Under the pieces are notes generated by a model. The model ran no database searches and was not told the DNA's origin. It was given only the letters and a program-made list of their open reading frames with translations. From assembly GCA_026874595.1 (NCBI GenBank), contig CM049310.1, positions 42,287,558 through 42,351,557 on the forward strand: DNA of 64,000 nt, read 5' to 3'. How positions within the stretch are numbered: the first letter of the stretch is position 1; each line of letters begins with the position of its first letter. This document shows positions 60,692 to 64,000 of the stretch, piece after piece. A program made the translations under genes and the position numbers. The stretch is from Sipunculus nudus. Taxonomy: Eukaryota; Annelida; Sipuncula; Golfingiida; Sipunculidae.

Positions 60692-63600
60692 TTTGGCAGG
60701 TAACTGTTTATTTCAAAGAGAAAATGCTGGTTTTTTGTTAATTCAACATATTTTTAGGTGATTAGGCCCCTTTAATTTTGAATTTACATTAAAGTTGATA
60801 ACTGATGCAGTTTTCAGTATATCTTTACACAGTTTTTTAAAAGTGCTATTGTATCATCAATAAATCACATAATATCCATAAACTAAATTAGGCAAATTAA
60901 GGTAACATGCAGGTTATAACTTCATTCATCTACCTTTATGTCTGCACCTAAACTCTTTGAAGAAATGAAGTTAATTTAACTGGACAAAGAAATGAAAATG
61001 TCTGTCAACGCTTGAAACATTTGAAAAAAATGTTTTCTGAAATATCACCGTATTTGTATATTAAATCCCAAGTGTTGAGCCATATGGGGGATATTGTAAC
61101 CAGAAGGTCAACTGTGGAATTAGCTCCAAGTGAAGATGACACTTCTGTTGCTTAAGTTTACTCCTATCTTAACCGATTTCTCCACCAAATGCCACCCGAA
61201 AATTGCATATGATAGTATCTTTGTCAGTTTAATTTAGGGAAGATTTGCTAGCAAACTGCCAAGGTTTGTACAGGTTCTTAAAAACCTTGAAAAAGCTTCA
61301 TTTAAAATATAATTTCAGGGCACTGAAGTCCTTGAAAATTGTGCAATTTCCTATGCCCTAGAAAGACCTTGAATTTTGCAATAGAGCTGCTTCCTTTCTT
61401 TTAGTTCCTCCTATGAGCATATTATTAGATTCTGTGCATCCATGCATTAATTAAAACTGGACCCTGAAAGTGCTCAAAAACAGCTGAGGGATATGTGTAC
61501 AAACCTTCACATAAAAGAAAATTTGCACAAGTGATTTTCCTGCCACACTTTCTTTCTTCCAAAAAGACAAAAATGATTAATACCTCACAACCATAACAAT
61601 ACCTTTATAAATGCTTCCCACAGATCTGTATGAATAAAAAGCGGACTAAGTCAGTGTGTGTCCATTTTATTGATGTAAGTTTGATTTCTCAGAGGATCCG
61701 TCTCAGATACTTTGATACATGGAGTTTACTAATACCATTTTCCCAGCTTGTATGTACATTATTTATGGTATGGTGGTAACTGCCTTTAGATTCCCGGCAA
61801 CACAGACAACAAAAGTGGAGAATAAAAGAAGGTTTTTAGAGCTTTTATTCCTGGGGGAAATTATGAAGCTAAATTGAAATGTATTGCAGCTTATGAAGAA
61901 ACTGTTTGATCGCTTGATATGGTTTTATGGCTCTGAGGTTCAGAACTCCCATGAGGCCACAGCCAAGGACACCACTTTCTCAGTTGCTTAGCAAAAATAA
62001 AAGTATTGTTTTCATGTCTATGTAATGTTTCATTATTTATCAAGCACACTACAAGGAATTAATTTGTTAGTTCAGAAATGGTCAGCCAAATTATTTCTAC
62101 AGAATTGGTTAAAAACCTCTGCCACTTTATTTACATAGAGGTATGGTCTGTTTGAAATTTTGATAGATTTTTGTATACTGCCAATATCAGTTATATGTAT
62201 GAGCCTTCTTCATTAACCAGCATATATTTCTCCTTTAAAAGTGAATTATATATTTTTAAAATATCTGTCAATTGTTAATCGTGTCTCCACTGTATATATA
62301 ATTAAGCATGCAAAAACTGCATTAGTGTATTAAAATATGATAGATGTACTTTTCCATATTTATTTTTTCTGGTTAAATCATGAAATATTCTATATGCTGC
62401 AATAAAGTCTGTGCTGCAAACAGATTTTCAGGATGTAGATATGCCATTAAAAAGAATACACACCAGATCACTGGTGGATAGAAATTGTTGCACCACCAAA
62501 GATATTTAAAAGAAATTCAATTAAATAATTAGAATTCCAGTTATTTTACAGGAAATTATTGTGTAACATTTCAATACTTTAATGTACAATAGCACTATTT
62601 TCATTATGGACACCAAAAAAATGTGTTGAATCTCTTTTTGTCATGGATCTTTTTTTTTTGGGGGGGGGGGGTGAGGTGGAAGTTTGAGGGAACAATGAGC
62701 ACTATATCTATTTGGGAGTTTTGTTGATCTATAGTTGACTTAGTTTCTTCAAAGAAACCAGTATGTATAGGTAGTGAAAAATCTTCATTCATACCAGTGT
62801 TACATATAAAGAGGATACGATTGTTCATTTAAATATATTTACCTTAACTGGATAAAAAAAATAGCCATTAAGGCTAATGCAAATTCTCTGTATAATTGTC
62901 TGAATACAATAGTATCCTTCCTGTGATACTGTGGTTAACATTTTATTTGAAAGGGTTTCAAATAACCGATATGTGCAAAAGTGAAATTATTGTGAAAATG
63001 AAACCTTGAATAAGATGCCTAACTTGCAAATCTCACATGCATTAATTATGCCTATATCAGGGCAAGGCAGAAGTTTAATATTATTAATATTAACAGGTCT
63101 TTTATGTTATCCTCACTAAAAGAATCTTTTACATTATTTAAGCAAGAATGGTATACATACTCGTTCTAGGTTCTGTTTTCCAGGTTTTTCTCAAATTGTA
63201 AACATTTTTGCACGAATGTTATTTATTTAAGACAATAAAGGATACACACAATAGTTTACTGCATGGTGAGATCATGAAATATGCCTCTTGTGAAATACTA
63301 AAAAGTGGTAATCATGAACGTTTAACCGAAAGAATATGTAGCTGACCACATTAGTTTGTCCTGACAAATCTGTTAAAAAAAATTGTCTACATAGAACGTC
63401 ATCTCCACATGTTCATGTGGTCATCTGTGTTCTTTTACATCACCTGTTGTTAAACACGTATATTTACAGCACACACAAGTTGTTCCTTGTTCACCAGGGT
63501 GTCAGTGCACATCTTATAAGAAGCTCATGTGAAGACCATTTATCACAATCTCAGGACACACGCAAGACATATTTTGCCAAATTTATGGTCTACTGTGCTA

Positions 63601-64000
63601 TTGTTTCTTCAAGGCAGGCTAAGTTATTCTAGGGTGTGTCTCTCTGCTTCACGTTTATGATCACTCTCTGTGTGTAAGAACAAACACATTTTGCCATCCC
63701 AGGATGCCCTGCACAATAAATCTACCCCCAACAGGAAGTCATCCCATGTCATCCACATACACACTTGCACTCGATGTACTTAACCCCCTGAGACCTTGCA
63801 ATGTTTTACACATTAACAACTGGAGAAAATGCTCACTAACAGCCCAAACACATATACTAGCTGTCTCTCTCAGGGACATCTGTCTTGTTTATCCTGAGAT
63901 CGGAAATTGTAATTTGGATCTGCGTAATTTTATTATGTCAACAGTATCCAGTTGACATCTTTAACACAAAGCAGTAAAGAAACAAGAATTGATTCACTTC

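Larger units (their letters stand above)
57081..64000. other. Region upstream of the first seen fibrinogen-related exon; no further exons recognised
   Basis: At least one more 5' exon must exist because the exon at 57080 starts mid-codon. I recognised neither that nor a continuation of the TBC domain here. Contents seen: duplications at 58125 and 58385, the C element at 59994, and a G run near 62659-62670. 60692-64000 is AT-rich and otherwise blank. Confidence 0.5.

Overview
This is an AT-rich eukaryotic window with split genes, long introns and GT-AG splice sites. It is most likely from a marine invertebrate, and a mollusc is my best guess. The guess rests on a long fibrinogen-related protein and on dense tandem-repeat-bearing non-autonomous elements like those described from bivalves. 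No ribosomal, tRNA, organellar or bacterial gene is evident, and the species cannot be fixed from sequence alone.

Two protein-coding genes are supported. On the + strand, seven exons between 12998 and 45014 join in consistent phase. They encode the coiled-coil tail and most of the Rab-GAP (TBC) domain of a TBC1D2/TBC1D2B-like protein. Both catalytic fingers are present: IxxDxxR in the 37527-37616 exon and YxQ in the 40053-40177 exon. The 5' exons (PH domain, start codon) lie before the window. The exons for the last part of the TBC domain were not found by eye. On the - strand, four exons between 57080 and 46073 encode the C-terminal ~713 residues of a secreted fibrinogen-related protein: coiled coils, a Ser/Thr/Pro-rich linker with a glycosaminoglycan-type EGSGE site, more coiled coil, then a complete fibrinogen C-terminal domain ending at 46073. 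Its 5' exons, including any signal peptide, were not found. If the TBC gene continues to the right, the fibrinogen-related gene sits antisense inside one of its introns.

Most of the rest is repeats. At least five families (called A to E here) share one plan: insertion in a T run, a 5' stem-loop, internal tandem repeats, a 3' sequence inverted with respect to the 5' end, usually a 3' hairpin, and an end in CTAG or CTTG followed by T. This resembles Helentron-associated (HINE, pearl-like) elements. At 3326-8659 four of them are nested like Russian dolls, B[D[A[C]]], and an uninterrupted D-in-B copy lies at 1-694. Other large copies are A at 16229-18081, 28316-30200, 19357-21496 and 40706-43082 (the last with C inside), B at 48577-50471 with ~10 units of ~180 bp, and C at 59994-60691. 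There are also a MITE with TA target sites, a LINE 3' fragment, three tRNA-like SINE heads, a ~660-bp duplicate pair and several minisatellites.

Two minisatellites run directly into splice acceptors, one in each gene, and are built from copies of the acceptor region. All positions come from reading by eye. Repeat boundaries may be off by a few bases, and family names other than TBC and fibrinogen are inference.
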